Shown here piece after piece: positions 16,838 through 26,770 of a DNA stretch of 62,555 nt. The notes below the pieces were generated by a model that was given only the letters and a program-made list of their open reading frames with translations, was not told the DNA's origin and searched no databases. How positions within the stretch are numbered: position 1 is the first letter of the stretch; each line of letters begins with the position of its first letter. Origin of the DNA: Akkermansiaceae bacterium (GTDB lineage: Bacteria > Verrucomicrobiota > Verrucomicrobiia > Verrucomicrobiales > Akkermansiaceae); assembly GCA_021202525.1 (NCBI GenBank), contig JAJQCV010000133.1:1-62555 (forward strand), in the 5' to 3' direction. The translations under genes were made by a program, and so were the position numbers.

Positions 16838-19128
16838 TTACGGGAACGAGTTCTGCATCAGCACGGTTTCCCCGTCCAGGCGGATCATGACGGAGCCGTC
16901 CAGGGCCAGAAGCCCCTGGCGGTTCGTGCTGATCAGCTTGTCCGCCACGGCGGCGTATTCCGGCGTACCCACCTGCACGGTGCGGACGGGGCTTTCCTTG
17001 TCTGGAGTGCGCAGGACCGTATTTTCCATCCATACTCCGTTCTGGTTGAAATAACCGTTCTGGGCGATCTGGGCCGTTCCTTCAAAGGAAGCGGAGCGTC
17101 CGTGCTTGTCCATCTGGCGGTTGAATTTGTTGACGGACAATTCCCTCTTTTTTTCCACCGCATTTCTCTGCAGGGCGATGGAACCCAGCCCTTCGCGCGA
17201 TTCCTGCATCACCCGGCCGTAATCCCGGAACCTGGAGGACGAGGGGGAGACAGATTCTCCCCGCCACGGAGCGGAACTGCCGTCGTCCGCAAAGAAGGAG
17301 GCCGCCGAACTCAGTATTCCGAAATCCCGGGAAAGCTGCATGATTTCCTCAACCAGTTCCCGGGTCCGGGGATCATTTCCCAGCACTCCCGTATTGGAGG
17401 GGTCCGCTCCCATGTCCATCAGGGCGGTTTCCAGACTGCCTATTTTGCGCGCCGCCCACATTCTGGCCGTAAAGTCATCTTTCACGCTGGAAATCCGTTC
17501 CGGCTCCACCACTACGGAAAACGACTGTTCCCTGTTGCTCCGGTCCAGACAGGTTCCTTTCAGCAGAAAGGGAGACGTGCCCACATACCTTCCGGCCAGA
17601 ACGGCAGGCGCTCCGGAATAAATATCCGGCAGCCGTCCGGAAGGAATGGCATCCTGCACCCTTCGCGGCTGTTCCCTGCCGTCCAGGGAGCAGACGGAAT
17701 AGCGCACGTTCCGGAACACCGGGCCGTACAACTGGCGGAATATCTGCGCCAGCTTGAGTTCCAGATTTTCTCCGGAAAGCACGTAGGAGGGCAGCCCGCC
17801 GGAAATTTCCGCCATGCGCCGCAGCAGGGGGCGTTTACGTCCTCACCCACTCCGATCGTGAAAATGCGCCGACCTTCCCTGTTGCCCTCCCCGGCCAGGG
17901 CGGCAATGGATTTCTCGGAAGTCCGGCCGATGGTCGGCAGGCCGTCCGTCAGGAACAGCACGACCGGCAGCATCCCTTCGCGGGAGGGCTGGGCCAGCGC
18001 CGCCGCCAGAGCTTCATGAATGTTCGTGCCGCCGCGCGCCACCACGGCATCCAGCCACGCGTGCGCGGCTTTCTCCGTAGCGGCGTTCCTTTCCACGGGA
18101 GCCGCCTCAAACAGGTTCACGCCTTCGTTATAAGTGATGACATTGAAGCGTTCCCCGGGATTCAGGCCGGAAATGATCTGCTTGGCCGCCTCCTTCATGC
18201 TGGCGAGCTTTTCCCCGCGCATGCTGCCGGACCTGTCCAGCACCAGGGTGAGCTCCCGGCGGATTTGCTTTTCATTCCCCGGACTATCCTTTCCGATTAT
18301 GGCCAGAAAATAGCCGTTCCGGCCGTTTTCCGCATCCGGAGCCGCATAGACGCTGATGTCGGGACCGTAAACGGCTTCCCCCTTTTTGGCGGCGGATTCC
18401 ATCCATGACAGGCGGAAAGGCCCGGGGCTCATCTTTTCCTCCGCCAGGGTCAGCACGACGGTTTCATCCTTCAGCCGATGGCGTTCCATCGGATGGGACG
18501 GCGTGAACACGTTGCCGATGCCATCGGTTCCGGGGGAGATTTCCACCCGCATGGTCCATGCCGCATTGCCGGAAAGGGCTTCCGTCCGGGGGAGCACGTA
18601 ATCCAGGCGTCCGTCCACCGGAATCAGCAACTGTTCGTACACCACGCCCAGCTTCACGGAAGACCTGGCGGGAACGGGGAATACACTGGAGCGAATGGCG
18701 CCGAATCCGGCGAATTCCAGCAGGGCCGGATCCAGCCTGCGGGCCACAATGCGGTCGTACAGGCGGCGCGCTTCGTCGGCGGCCATCAGGGAGGCCTGCC
18801 AGGAAGTTTTTCCGTCTCCGTAATAAAACCCTTTGACCACCACTCCTTCCGGAACGGGAAGAACCAGTTCCGCCTCCGTGGGGGCGTTTCCGCCATTACG
18901 CACGCTCAGTTCCAGGGTAGTCTGTGCGCTGCGTCCGTTGACGCGGACAAGGGCGTTCACCTTTTCCAGAGTGACAGGCTGGCGCACGGCCCTGTTGACG
19001 GGCGGAATCACCCGCCGCTGCGGCAGGACGATGTTCCGGCCGTCAACGTCTCCGTCAAGTGTCTGGGAATGGCCCAGACCGGACAATCCAGCCATTATTA
19101 CGGCAATCATGCACGGCATCAGTTTCAT
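16838..19128 (-). pseudogene. VIT-VWA secreted protein, single-base frameshift
   Basis: One protein split over two frames. The N-terminal frame starts at 19128 (MKLMPCM, signal peptide to GHSQ). It carries a VIT domain (about 35-165) and a VWA domain with VLDRSGSMRGEKL and FLTDGLPT, as in inter-alpha-trypsin-inhibitor-like proteins. It breaks at GVGEDVNAP; the continuation LLRRMAEISGGLP lies in another frame down to 16838. A run of five G at 17827-17831 (CCCCC in the gene) should be six for an intact frame. So one base is missing, by mutation, slippage or assembly error. Restored, it is about 760 residues. Confidence 0.8.
17827..17831 (-). other. homopolymer frameshift site in the VIT-VWA gene
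   Basis: G5 on the + strand. Adding one G restores PLLRRMAEISGG after GEDVNA. Confidence 0.75.
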
Positions 19129-19146
19129 GCCCTTATGATGCCACAA

Positions 19147-19470
19147 GAAAAGATGCCGTGTGTTACAATCAGGTTACATTTGCGGAAAGATAAATCATTC
19201 CCCGGAATTTCCGTTGAAAAACGCCTTCCATACACGGATGACGTTCAGCGTATCCCTGCCTGCCATCAAATGCACAATATCAACCCTGCGAACGCCTTAT
19301 GAAATAATTTGCAAAGACGCAATTCACCTGGCATGAGCCGGGATAAAAAGGATTTCATTGGCAGGAATTCGCCGCGGAAGCCTCTGCCGGGAATGGAAGG
19401 CTTCCGGCTTGTACGGCTTCTCCCATGCGAAATGAGGTGTTTTTCCTCCCCCGGAAGAGAAGCCAAAGGC
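19147..19470. other. intergenic region between VIT-VWA and uppP
   Basis: About 320 bases. One inverted repeat, GGCTTCTC (19415-19422) with GAGAAGCC (19457-19464), encloses a long loop and could contribute to leftward termination of uppP. Nothing else is convincing. Confidence 0.4.
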
Positions 19471-20307
19471 TCAATGCACCAGCCCCCGGGACAGCAGCAC
19501 CAGAGTCACGATGCCTATGGCAATGCGGTACCAGCCAAACACCGCAAAACTGTGCTTCTGGAGGTAGGAGACCATCCACTTCACGGCCAGCCATGCGGAG
19601 AACCAGCTCACTGCCGTGCCAACGGCCAGGGCCTCCCAGCCGAAGGCTTCCAGCATCAGGGCGCCGTCCTTGTACGCATCATGCACCGTGGCCGCCCCCA
19701 GCGTGACCAGCCCCAGCAGGAAGCTGAATTCCACGGCGGCTTCCACGCTCAGCCCCACGAACATGCCGCCCAGCATGGTCATCAGGCTCCGGCTGGTGCC
19801 GGGAACCATCGCCACGCACTGGAGTACGCCCACGGTCAGGGCCTTACCCGGCGTCAGGGTTTCAATGGAATCCCCCTTGTTACCCTCATTGCTTTTTCCC
19901 TGCCTAGCGCGCCAGGCGCAGTAGGCCAGAATCACGCCGCCGCCTACGATCCACGAGTACGCCACCGTGTACGTGTTGAACAGGTATTCCTTGATCAGGG
20001 AGGCGCAGCACAGCCCCACCACAGCGGCCGGCAAAAAGGCGAGAACCAAATTGACCAGGAGCTTGAATCCGGCGGGATTCGTGCCGCGGACACCCTCCAC
20101 CATCGTCTTCACGCGGGGATAGTACAGGCTCAGCACCGCCAGAATGGCCCCGCCCTGAATGCAGACGGCCAGGGCATCCAGGGCTTCCTTGCCCTGGGAC
20201 ATGTTCAGCAGGGATTCCGTCAGGAGCAGGTGCCCGGTGGAACTGACCGGCAGATATTCGGTCAGGCCCTCCACAATGCCCAGAATGATGATTTCCAGAA
20301 GATTCAT
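19471..20307 (-). CDS. uppP: undecaprenyl-diphosphatase
   Basis: A 278-residue polytopic membrane enzyme of the UppP/BacA family. It dephosphorylates undecaprenyl pyrophosphate to recycle the lipid carrier for cell-wall synthesis, and confers bacitracin tolerance. Conserved motifs are present: GIVEGLTEYLPVSSTGHLLL near the N-terminus (Glu and Ser/His of the active site) and VPGTSRSLMT in the second half, plus eight or so hydrophobic helices. The start is ATG at 20307; the upstream in-frame extension to 20448 reads through tatC sequence. It follows tatC by 22 bases on the same strand and is probably co-transcribed. Confidence 0.95.
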   Translation of the reverse strand: MNLLEIIILGIVEGLTEYLPVSSTGHLLLTESLLNMSQGKEALDALAVCIQGGAILAVLSLYYPRVKTMVEGVRGTNPAGFKLLVNLVLAFLPAAVVGLCCASLIKEYLFNTYTVAYSWIVGGGVILAYCAWRARQGKSNEGNKGDSIETLTPGKALTVGVLQCVAMVPGTSRSLMTMLGGMFVGLSVEAAVEFSFLLGLVTLGAATVHDAYKDGALMLEAFGWEALAVGTAVSWFSAWLAVKWMVSYLQKHSFAVFGWYRIAIGIVTLVLLSRGLVH

Positions 20308-20329
20308 GGTAATGATGGTGGATGTATGC

Positions 20330-21478
20330 CTAGGGGTTGTAGGGAGAATTGTCGTTGTTGAAGTCTTCTTCAAAGCGCGCCACCTCTTCGCGGGCGCGGG
20401 CGGCTTCCTTGCGCTCATGCAGCCACGCCAGGATGATGCAGATTTCATACAGCGCGTACATGGGAACCGCCATCAGCAGCATGGTGGCCACGTCCGGCGT
20501 GGGCGTGATGACTGCGGCCAGAATGGCTATCGCCACAATGGCGTAGCGGCGGGTGGCCTTCATCATGTCGTAGGTCAGCACGCCCAGCTTCACGAAAGGC
20601 ATCACCACTACGGGCAGCTCAAACGCCAGGCCGAACATCAAAATCATTTGCGTGGCGAAGGACAGGTAGTAGCCAATGCGCCATTCGTTGGAAATGCCGA
20701 ATTCCAGGGAATACGTGTAGAAGAACGTGAGCACCCTGGGAAGCACCACAAAGTAGCAGAACAGCGTGCCGGCCAGGAACAGCCCGAAGCCGACCGCCAT
20801 GCACTTGTACAGAAGCTTGCGCTCATGCTGCAGCAGGCCGGGAATGATGAACTGGAGCAGGAAGTACAGCAGCAGGGGGAAGGAGATCACCACGCCTGCG
20901 TACAGGGAAAGCTTGATGGTCAGCATGAACGCCTCGCCCGGCTGGAAGGCGCTCATCATCTTCAGGGCGCCCCGCCCCGTTCCGTCCGTCAGCACGGCGT
21001 CCTTGGCGTGCAGGGCTTCCGCCAGTTCCCGCACGGCGGGGGCCGGGCTGGCTTCCCTGATAAAAGGCTCCTTCCTGTCGTCCGGGAGGGCCTGCGCTCC
21101 CCGGAGAACCAGGGCGGCTTCCGTCAATTCCGCCAGCCGGGGGGAAATCTCCCGGAACAGGATCCGGCGCTGGGCGGCGTCCAGCCCCACGGCGGCCGTG
21201 GCCGTTTCCTTGGCCTTTCCCCAGGCGTCCAGGTCTATTCCGGCGGGAAGGTGGGATTCCTCGAACATGTCCCATACCTGGTTGACGGGGCGGCGCAGAA
21301 TGTCCATCAGGTTGGAAGCGAATCCGGCACACAAAAGCATGCTGACCACCAGGCAGAACACCATCCTGATCAGCATGGTGCGCAAATCGTCCAAATGCTC
21401 CAGAAAAGGCTTCTCTTCATCATCCCGCTGGATTTGCCATTTTTCCCGCAGCCGGAATATGTGCTTTAAAAAGAACAC
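20330..21478 (-). CDS. tatC: Sec-independent translocase TatC with large insertion
   Basis: A 382-residue TatC, the receptor for twin-arginine signal peptides. FLEHLDDLRTMLIR near residue 25 holds the conserved Glu27. Later helices include FQPGEAFMLTIKLSLYAG, GIPGLLQHE-type loops, FGLAFELPVV and AAVITPTPDVATM. Typical TatC is about 250 residues; this one has about 100 extra charged helical residues (about 72-173) between the first and second transmembrane helices. That insert should face the periplasm. No tatA/B is adjacent. The C-terminal cytoplasmic tail is also long and acidic. It precedes uppP on the same strand. Confidence 0.92.
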   Translation of the reverse strand: MFFLKHIFRLREKWQIQRDDEEKPFLEHLDDLRTMLIRMVFCLVVSMLLCAGFASNLMDILRRPVNQVWDMFEESHLPAGIDLDAWGKAKETATAAVGLDAAQRRILFREISPRLAELTEAALVLRGAQALPDDRKEPFIREASPAPAVRELAEALHAKDAVLTDGTGRGALKMMSAFQPGEAFMLTIKLSLYAGVVISFPLLLYFLLQFIIPGLLQHERKLLYKCMAVGFGLFLAGTLFCYFVVLPRVLTFFYTYSLEFGISNEWRIGYYLSFATQMILMFGLAFELPVVVMPFVKLGVLTYDMMKATRRYAIVAIAILAAVITPTPDVATMLLMAVPMYALYEICIILAWLHERKEAARAREEVARFEEDFNNDNSPYNP

Positions 21479-21650
21479 GGCGTTTAATGAAGCCTAAAAG
21501 GCCGTCCCGCGCAAGCCGCAAGGCCGACACCGCCATAAAAAATCCGGAAAACTCCCCCCTTCCCGCTCCGTCCGTCCACGTACCTTTTTTGGCATGCAAA
21601 CCCTGTATCTGCTTGACGCGGGAAGGCAGGCTCTTACTCTCTAACGCATC

Positions 21651-22952
21651 ATGAGTCACGTCAGAACAAGATTCGCGCCTTCTCCCACGGGTTATCTCCA
21701 CATCGGCGGTGCGCGCACCGCCCTGTTCAACTGGCTGTTTGCCCGCAAGATGGGGGGCACCTTTATTCTCCGCATTGAGGATACGGACACGGCCCGCAAC
21801 ACGGAGGAAGCCACCCGCGCAATCTTCACCGGCATGGAATGGCTGGGCCTGGACTGGGATGAAGGCCCCATGAAGGGCGGCGACTGCGGTCCCTACTTCC
21901 AGAGCCAGCGCAATGACATTTACGACGCCTACTTCAAAAAGCTCCAGGACGCCGGGCGCGTCTATGAGGACGACGGCGCATGGCGCTTCCGCTTTGACCG
22001 CTCCAAGCCCGTCACGTTCCACGACATGATCTGCGGCGACATCACCATCGACTACCGGGACGCCTCCAACACGCCGGACATGGCCATCCGCCGCGCGGAC
22101 GGCTCCTACATCTTCCACTTCGTCAACGTGGTGGACGACATTGAAATGAACATGACCCACGTCATCCGCGGGGAGGACCATATCATGAACACGCCCAAGC
22201 ACATCCAGCTGTTTGAGGCCTTTGGCGTCACGCCGCCCGTGTTTGCGCACATGCCGCTGATCCTGAACCAGGACGGCTCCAAAATGTCCAAGCGCGACGT
22301 GGGGGCGGCCCTGGGCACCTACCCGGAGGAAGGCTTCCTGCCGGAAGGCGTCATGAACTTCCTGGCCCTGCTGGGCTGGTCCCCCAAGGACGACACGGAA
22401 ATCTTTTCCCCGCAAGAGCTGATTGAGCGCTTTTCCCTGGAAGCCGTGAACCACTCCGCCGCCAAGTTTGACATCACCAAATGCCGCTGGGTCAACCAGC
22501 AGCACATCATCGCCCTGCCTCCGGAAGAATTTGCCGTCAAGGCGCGGCCGTTCTGCCTGAAGGCCGGCCTGCCGGATTCCGGCATTCTGGATGAAGCCAT
22601 TGCCACCGTGCAGACGAAAGTACAGACGCTGGCGGAAGTTCCGGATAAAATCCGTTTCTTCTTCGACCTCTCCATGGACCCGGAAGCGCTCGCCAAAGTC
22701 CAGCCGGAAGCCGTGGAACTGCTCTCCAAACTGGCGGACAGGCTGGAACGGGAACCGGGATGGGACGGCCATGAACTCATCGGCGTGCTGAAAACCTTTG
22801 CCAAGGAAAACGGCGTCAAGATGGGAGCCGTCATGTTCCCCGCCCGCGTGGCCCTGACGGGCCTGAGCGGCGGCCCGGACCTGTCCGCCGTCTTCTCCTT
22901 GCTGGGAAAAGAGGAATCCTTGAAGAGAATCCGGGCCTTTTCCCTGAACTGA
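21651..22952 (+). CDS. gltX: glutamyl-tRNA synthetase
   Basis: A 433-residue class I aminoacyl-tRNA synthetase that charges tRNA-Glu (and in many bacteria tRNA-Gln for later amidation). The catalytic signatures are RFAPSPTGYLHIGGARTALF (HIGH-like) and SKMSKRDVG (KMSKS-like). It is somewhat shorter than the usual 465-490 residues, mostly in the anticodon-binding part, but the end is conserved (VKMGAVMFPARVALTG then SLLGKEESLKRI), so it is complete. It is a single gene with a perfect 15-bp hairpin terminator 35 bases downstream. Confidence 0.95.
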   Translation: MSHVRTRFAPSPTGYLHIGGARTALFNWLFARKMGGTFILRIEDTDTARNTEEATRAIFTGMEWLGLDWDEGPMKGGDCGPYFQSQRNDIYDAYFKKLQDAGRVYEDDGAWRFRFDRSKPVTFHDMICGDITIDYRDASNTPDMAIRRADGSYIFHFVNVVDDIEMNMTHVIRGEDHIMNTPKHIQLFEAFGVTPPVFAHMPLILNQDGSKMSKRDVGAALGTYPEEGFLPEGVMNFLALLGWSPKDDTEIFSPQELIERFSLEAVNHSAAKFDITKCRWVNQQHIIALPPEEFAVKARPFCLKAGLPDSGILDEAIATVQTKVQTLAEVPDKIRFFFDLSMDPEALAKVQPEAVELLSKLADRLEREPGWDGHELIGVLKTFAKENGVKMGAVMFPARVALTGLSGGPDLSAVFSLLGKEESLKRIRAFSLN

Positions 22953-22987
22953 ACCGGGGAAGTTACAGCCTTCCAGCCTTCTTGATC

Positions 22988-23026
22988 AGAATGCCGTTTC
23001 TCTGCGGAGAAACGGCATTCTGCTTT
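22988..23026 (+). terminator. rho-independent terminator after gltX
   Basis: A perfect 15-bp stem AGAATGCCGTTTCTC/GAGAAACGGCATTCT with a TGCG loop (22988-23021), then GCTTTT. It is one of the strongest hairpins in the window. Confidence 0.9.
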
Positions 23027-23372
23027 TGAATTGTTCCAGAACTCGGAACAGGCGGGAGCAGGAAGGAAGGAGATTTGTCCGCTCTTTTCCCGGGTGCAGG
23101 ACTCTCTGCGCGGTATTGGTAAGAGGAAAGCTTCCTGATTTCGCAAGCCGCCTTTCCGGGCACGTACAGGAGGGAAGTACGGCCCGGCTTTGTTCCTCGC
23201 CGCCAGGCTTCCGTTTTCCCATTTTTTTCACTTCCTTTCCGCCCCGTTTATTCCTCATTTGCGGCGCTTACGCCGCATGGGCGCTGGACCGCAGATACAC
23301 CCTGCTCTTTTTTCTTTCACCGGTTCCCCCGGCCACCATCCTCCGGAAGAACCGTCCTGCCTGAATAAAATA
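23027..23372. other. non-coding stretch between gltX and the RRM gene
   Basis: About 350 bases with no supported gene. Overlapping small frames on both strands lack family features. I see no RNA gene. Confidence 0.5.
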
Positions 23373-23407
23373 ATAAGAGCCAGGTACGTAAAGAACCTGG
23401 CTCTTAT
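23373..23407 (-). terminator. terminator of the RRM protein gene
   Basis: A perfect 13-bp stem ATAAGAGCCAGGT/ACCTGGCTCTTAT (23373-23385 and 23395-23407). Read leftward it is followed by an AT-rich T-containing tract. Confidence 0.8.
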
Positions 23408-23444
23408 GAAAGGAAGAGACCAATGCTCTTCTCTTGATCTTTAA

Positions 23445-23783
23445 TTAATAACGGCGGTTCCGGCCATAGCCGTTGTCACCACGCCTGCCGCCGCTGTTAT
23501 TGCTGCGGTAGTTTCCTCCGCCTCCGCCCCTGTTTTCCTGGGGCTTGGCTTCATTGACAACCAGGGCTCGTCCCTGAAATTCCTTGCCGTTAACGGCTTC
23601 AATTGCGGAGCCCATTGAATCAGTGGAATCCATGGTTACAAATGCAAAACCTCTGGGTCTTCCAGAGTCGCGATCTGTTGGCATGAATAGCTCAGTCACT
23701 TCACCATAAGAACCAAACAGATCTCTCAAGTCTTGTTCAGTGGCATCAAAGGACAAATTTCCTACATATAATTTTGTGTTCAT
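23445..23783 (-). CDS. RRM-domain RNA-binding protein, glycine-rich tail
   Basis: A 112-residue protein with one RNA recognition motif. RNP2 is LYVGNL (5-10) and RNP1 is RGFAFVTM (44-51). The tail (about 84-112) is Gly, Asn, Arg and Tyr rich, as in cyanobacterial and gut-bacterial Rbp proteins. These proteins bind RNA and may act in cold adaptation or post-transcriptional control; targets are unknown. It has its own strong terminator. The upstream gap (23784-24275) is AT-rich and may hold a long 5' leader, including a small TCCCG/CGGGA hairpin near 23824-23839. Confidence 0.92.
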   Translation of the reverse strand: MNTKLYVGNLSFDATEQDLRDLFGSYGEVTELFMPTDRDSGRPRGFAFVTMDSTDSMGSAIEAVNGKEFQGRALVVNEAKPQENRGGGGGNYRSNNSGGRRGDNGYGRNRRY

Positions 23784-24275
23784 ATTACGGGATTGACGGC
23801 CGACCTGAATTCTCTTAAATGCGCTCCCGAAAATCCGGGATCTGAATCATCAAAATTTCGAATAAAACAAATACTACCGTCCAGAGAAGGTTATCCTATA
23901 AATAAAAAAAGCCAAGGATATTTTACGTTAAACTAAACATTATATCGACAGGCGTCCACAACAAATTTCCGGAAGCCCCCGCCATTCCGCACCGGATAAG
24001 GTGCAAAACCGCGCCAACATGTTCCCACATATTCTTTTCCCATTCCCTGTTCCGTACACGGCGCCAGCCCATGGATTCCTGCTGTGCCAAGGAACGGATG
24101 GTACCTCCACCACTTTTTCCGGAGATGTCCGGCTGCCCGATTTCCCTCGCTGGGGTTCCACGCCGCCGTCCCGGTCCCCAAAAGCAGAACTCCGCACTGC
24201 GGCCCAAATGGAAAAGGCGGGAATATAATATAACCCTTGACCATGAAGCCCGCACCCCCTAGAAATGACACATTC
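23784..24275. other. divergent intergenic region
   Basis: About 490 bases between the leftward RRM gene and the rightward channel gene. It is AT-rich near 23840-23950. No gene or RNA is supported. GGAATATAATATAACCC just before 24237 may hold the channel gene -10. Confidence 0.4.
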
Positions 24276-26732
24276 ATGAGCATGCCTGATTATCGGACAT
24301 TTTTCCGCCGTTCCGCCTCATTCCTGCTGGCCGGCTTTCTGGTCACGGGCCAGGCGCTCGCACAGGAGCCGGAAAACACGGCTCCCGTCCCGGAACCGGT
24401 CCAGCCTCAGGAAGCCGCGGCGGAACCGGCAACGGAGCCAGCGACGGAAATGGACACCGTCATCCTGGCGCTGTGCCATGAAATCTCCATTCTGCAAAAG
24501 AACGTGGAGAAAAGAATAGCCATCCGCGAAAGCCTGGTGACGGAGGCGGATAAGACCTACAGCTTTTTTGACACCAGGGTTTATGAAATGTCCGCCGTGC
24601 TCTATGCGCTGGACGACCAGAAGATTTTTACCATGGCCTTTTACTGCAAGGCCGCAACAAGGCTGGTAAAACTCTATTACGAACGCAGGCCCGATTTCCA
24701 GGGGCAGGAAACACGGGTGGGGGAAGAAATAGCGCGCATCCGGAAACTGATTCAATCCCTGGAGGAAGTCAACACGGACGGCTTGTCGGAAACCTCCATG
24801 GTCCAGCGGGACGAAGCCCTGACCACCTGCCATTCCCTGCTGGAAAAGCTGGATAAGGAAAAGGAGCAGCTAGCCTGTCTCAAGGAACTGTTCAACAATC
24901 TGGGAAACAAGGTCAACGCCTTGAACGCCGAAAGCAACAAACTGTTCAATACCTTGTTCAGCAAGGTATTCTATACGCCTTCACACATTGCCAGGTACAT
25001 TTTCCTGAATCCCGGCATGATCTACCGGGCATGCATGTCCGCGTGGGAATCGTCCGCGGACAGCAAGCTCCAGCTCCCTTCCGACCGCGGAACCCTCCAG
25101 CATTATGGAATGGTCCTGCTGGACATGCTCCTGTGCGCCTACTTACTCTCCCGCGCCATTGTATGCTGGGGCTTCAAAAAGATGCTGGAAAAATCGGGGA
25201 ACTACGACAAGCGCCACGCCTTCACCAACGTCACCACCATCCTCCTGATAGCCGTGCTGCTCATCATTTCAGAAATGCAGAGCACGGACTACCTGCTGAA
25301 AAGCGCGGCTTCCCTGGGGGCAGAATTCCTTCTGCTGTCCAGCGCCATCCTGTTCTCCCTGGTCACGCGCCTGAAATACGGCACCATCAACGCCGGAATA
25401 CGCATCTATATGCCCTATCTCCTGCTTGGCGGCTTCTTCATGCTGCTGCGCATGTTCATGGCCCCCAACATCGTGGTGAACGTCTCCATGCCCGTCCTGT
25501 TCACCCTGGTTTCCCTCTTCTCCCTGCTGACCTGGGTGCGGCAGCGGCACAGGCTGCCCCGGCTGGACCGCTTTTTCGCCACCATTTCCCTGGTACTCAC
25601 CATCCTGGGCAGCATCCTGTGCTGGACGGGCTTCAGCTTCATGGCCTTCCTGGTGCTGATGACCTGGATCATGCTGATGACCAGCATCCTGCTGCTGGTG
25701 GGCCTGTGGGACCTGCTGCACCATTATGAAAAACACCGGAAGGAGCGGAACAAAAAGGAAATCGTCTGGTTCCGCCCCTTCATCTCCAAGCTCGTGCTGC
25801 CCTGCCTGGCCATCTTCCTCATCCTGTTCAGCCTCATCTGGCCCGCCGCCACCTTCGACATGGGGGACCTCATCATCAGCAAGATTTACGCCACTACGGA
25901 AATCAAGGACCTCATCACCTTCAGCTGGAGCCACGTCATCCTGGTCATCCTGATCGCCATCGTGCTCAACTACCTCGTTTTCCTGGGGAAAAACACGCTC
26001 CGGGAAATCTACGGGGAAAACTATGAAGTAGGCACCATCCCCACCTTCGTCACGCTCTCCACCCTGTTCCTGTGGGGTCTGTTCGTCTTCACGGCCCTTG
26101 TCATCATGAATGCCAACTATAACGGCATCCTGATGGTCATGGGCGGCTTGAGCATGGGAATAGGCTTCGCCCTGAAAGACACTATTGAAAACATCATCAG
26201 CGGCCTCTCCCTGATGCTGGGACGCCTGCGGCAGGGGGACATGATCGAATGCGACGGCTACCGGGGGCGCGTCTCCTCCCTGGGGTACCGTTCCACGATG
26301 ATCGAAACGCTGGACGGCTCCATCATCGCCTTCCAGAACTCCCAGCTTTTCAACAAAAACTTCCGGAACATGACCCGCAACCACAAATTCGAATGCGTGA
26401 AGGTGGAGGTGGGCATCTCCTACGGAACGGACGTGGAAAAGGCGCGCGGCATCATTCTGGAAACGCTCGCCTCCCTGCCCTTCCTCTCCAAGACCAAGAA
26501 AACCAGCGTGGTGCTGGACAGCTTCGGAGACAGCTCCGTGAACCTGGGCGTATGGGTATGGATTCCCGTCATGACGAAATCCTCCAGCCTTTCCACGGTG
26601 CGCGAACGCATCTATAATGCGTTCAACGAGCACGGCATTTCCATCCCCTTCCCCCAGCAGGACCTGTACGTGAAAGAATTCCCCGGCAGGCAGCCTGAGG
26701 AAGAACCAAATGCTTCCCCACGGGAAGAATGA
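24276..26732 (+). CDS. MscS-family mechanosensitive channel, large form
   Basis: An approximately 818-residue channel protein. A signal peptide (MSMPDYRTFFRRSASFLLAG to ALAQ) precedes a Pro/Glu-rich linker and a coiled-coil periplasmic region. About ten hydrophobic helices follow. The C-terminal MscS core has MGIGFALKDTIENIISGLSL (pore helix), RLRQGDMIECDGYRGRV (beta domain) and the cytoplasmic cage. Such large MscS proteins open under membrane tension to release solutes in osmotic downshock. Other starts at 24243 (ATG) or 24237 (TTG) add a leader; 24276 gives the best signal peptide. queF follows 38 bases later. Confidence 0.88.
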   Translation: MSMPDYRTFFRRSASFLLAGFLVTGQALAQEPENTAPVPEPVQPQEAAAEPATEPATEMDTVILALCHEISILQKNVEKRIAIRESLVTEADKTYSFFDTRVYEMSAVLYALDDQKIFTMAFYCKAATRLVKLYYERRPDFQGQETRVGEEIARIRKLIQSLEEVNTDGLSETSMVQRDEALTTCHSLLEKLDKEKEQLACLKELFNNLGNKVNALNAESNKLFNTLFSKVFYTPSHIARYIFLNPGMIYRACMSAWESSADSKLQLPSDRGTLQHYGMVLLDMLLCAYLLSRAIVCWGFKKMLEKSGNYDKRHAFTNVTTILLIAVLLIISEMQSTDYLLKSAASLGAEFLLLSSAILFSLVTRLKYGTINAGIRIYMPYLLLGGFFMLLRMFMAPNIVVNVSMPVLFTLVSLFSLLTWVRQRHRLPRLDRFFATISLVLTILGSILCWTGFSFMAFLVLMTWIMLMTSILLLVGLWDLLHHYEKHRKERNKKEIVWFRPFISKLVLPCLAIFLILFSLIWPAATFDMGDLIISKIYATTEIKDLITFSWSHVILVILIAIVLNYLVFLGKNTLREIYGENYEVGTIPTFVTLSTLFLWGLFVFTALVIMNANYNGILMVMGGLSMGIGFALKDTIENIISGLSLMLGRLRQGDMIECDGYRGRVSSLGYRSTMIETLDGSIIAFQNSQLFNKNFRNMTRNHKFECVKVEVGISYGTDVEKARGIILETLASLPFLSKTKKTSVVLDSFGDSSVNLGVWVWIPVMTKSSSLSTVRERIYNAFNEHGISIPFPQQDLYVKEFPGRQPEEEPNASPREE

Positions 26733-26770
26733 CCTCCCCGCCCTTTACCATTCCATCATATCAACCAACC

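Noticed and set aside
21420..22772. 450-residue frame antisense to gltX
   Set aside because: Shadow of a strongly supported gene.
23923..24283. Several overlapping leftward frames upstream of the channel gene
   Set aside because: Three frames open at once, no signal peptide or motif; ordinary non-coding DNA.
25269..26633. 454-residue frame antisense to the MscS-type gene
   Set aside because: His/Gln/Asp-rich composition typical of a shadow; no family features.
26733..26770. preQ1 riboswitch upstream of queF
   Set aside because: Only 38 bases and no matching structure.
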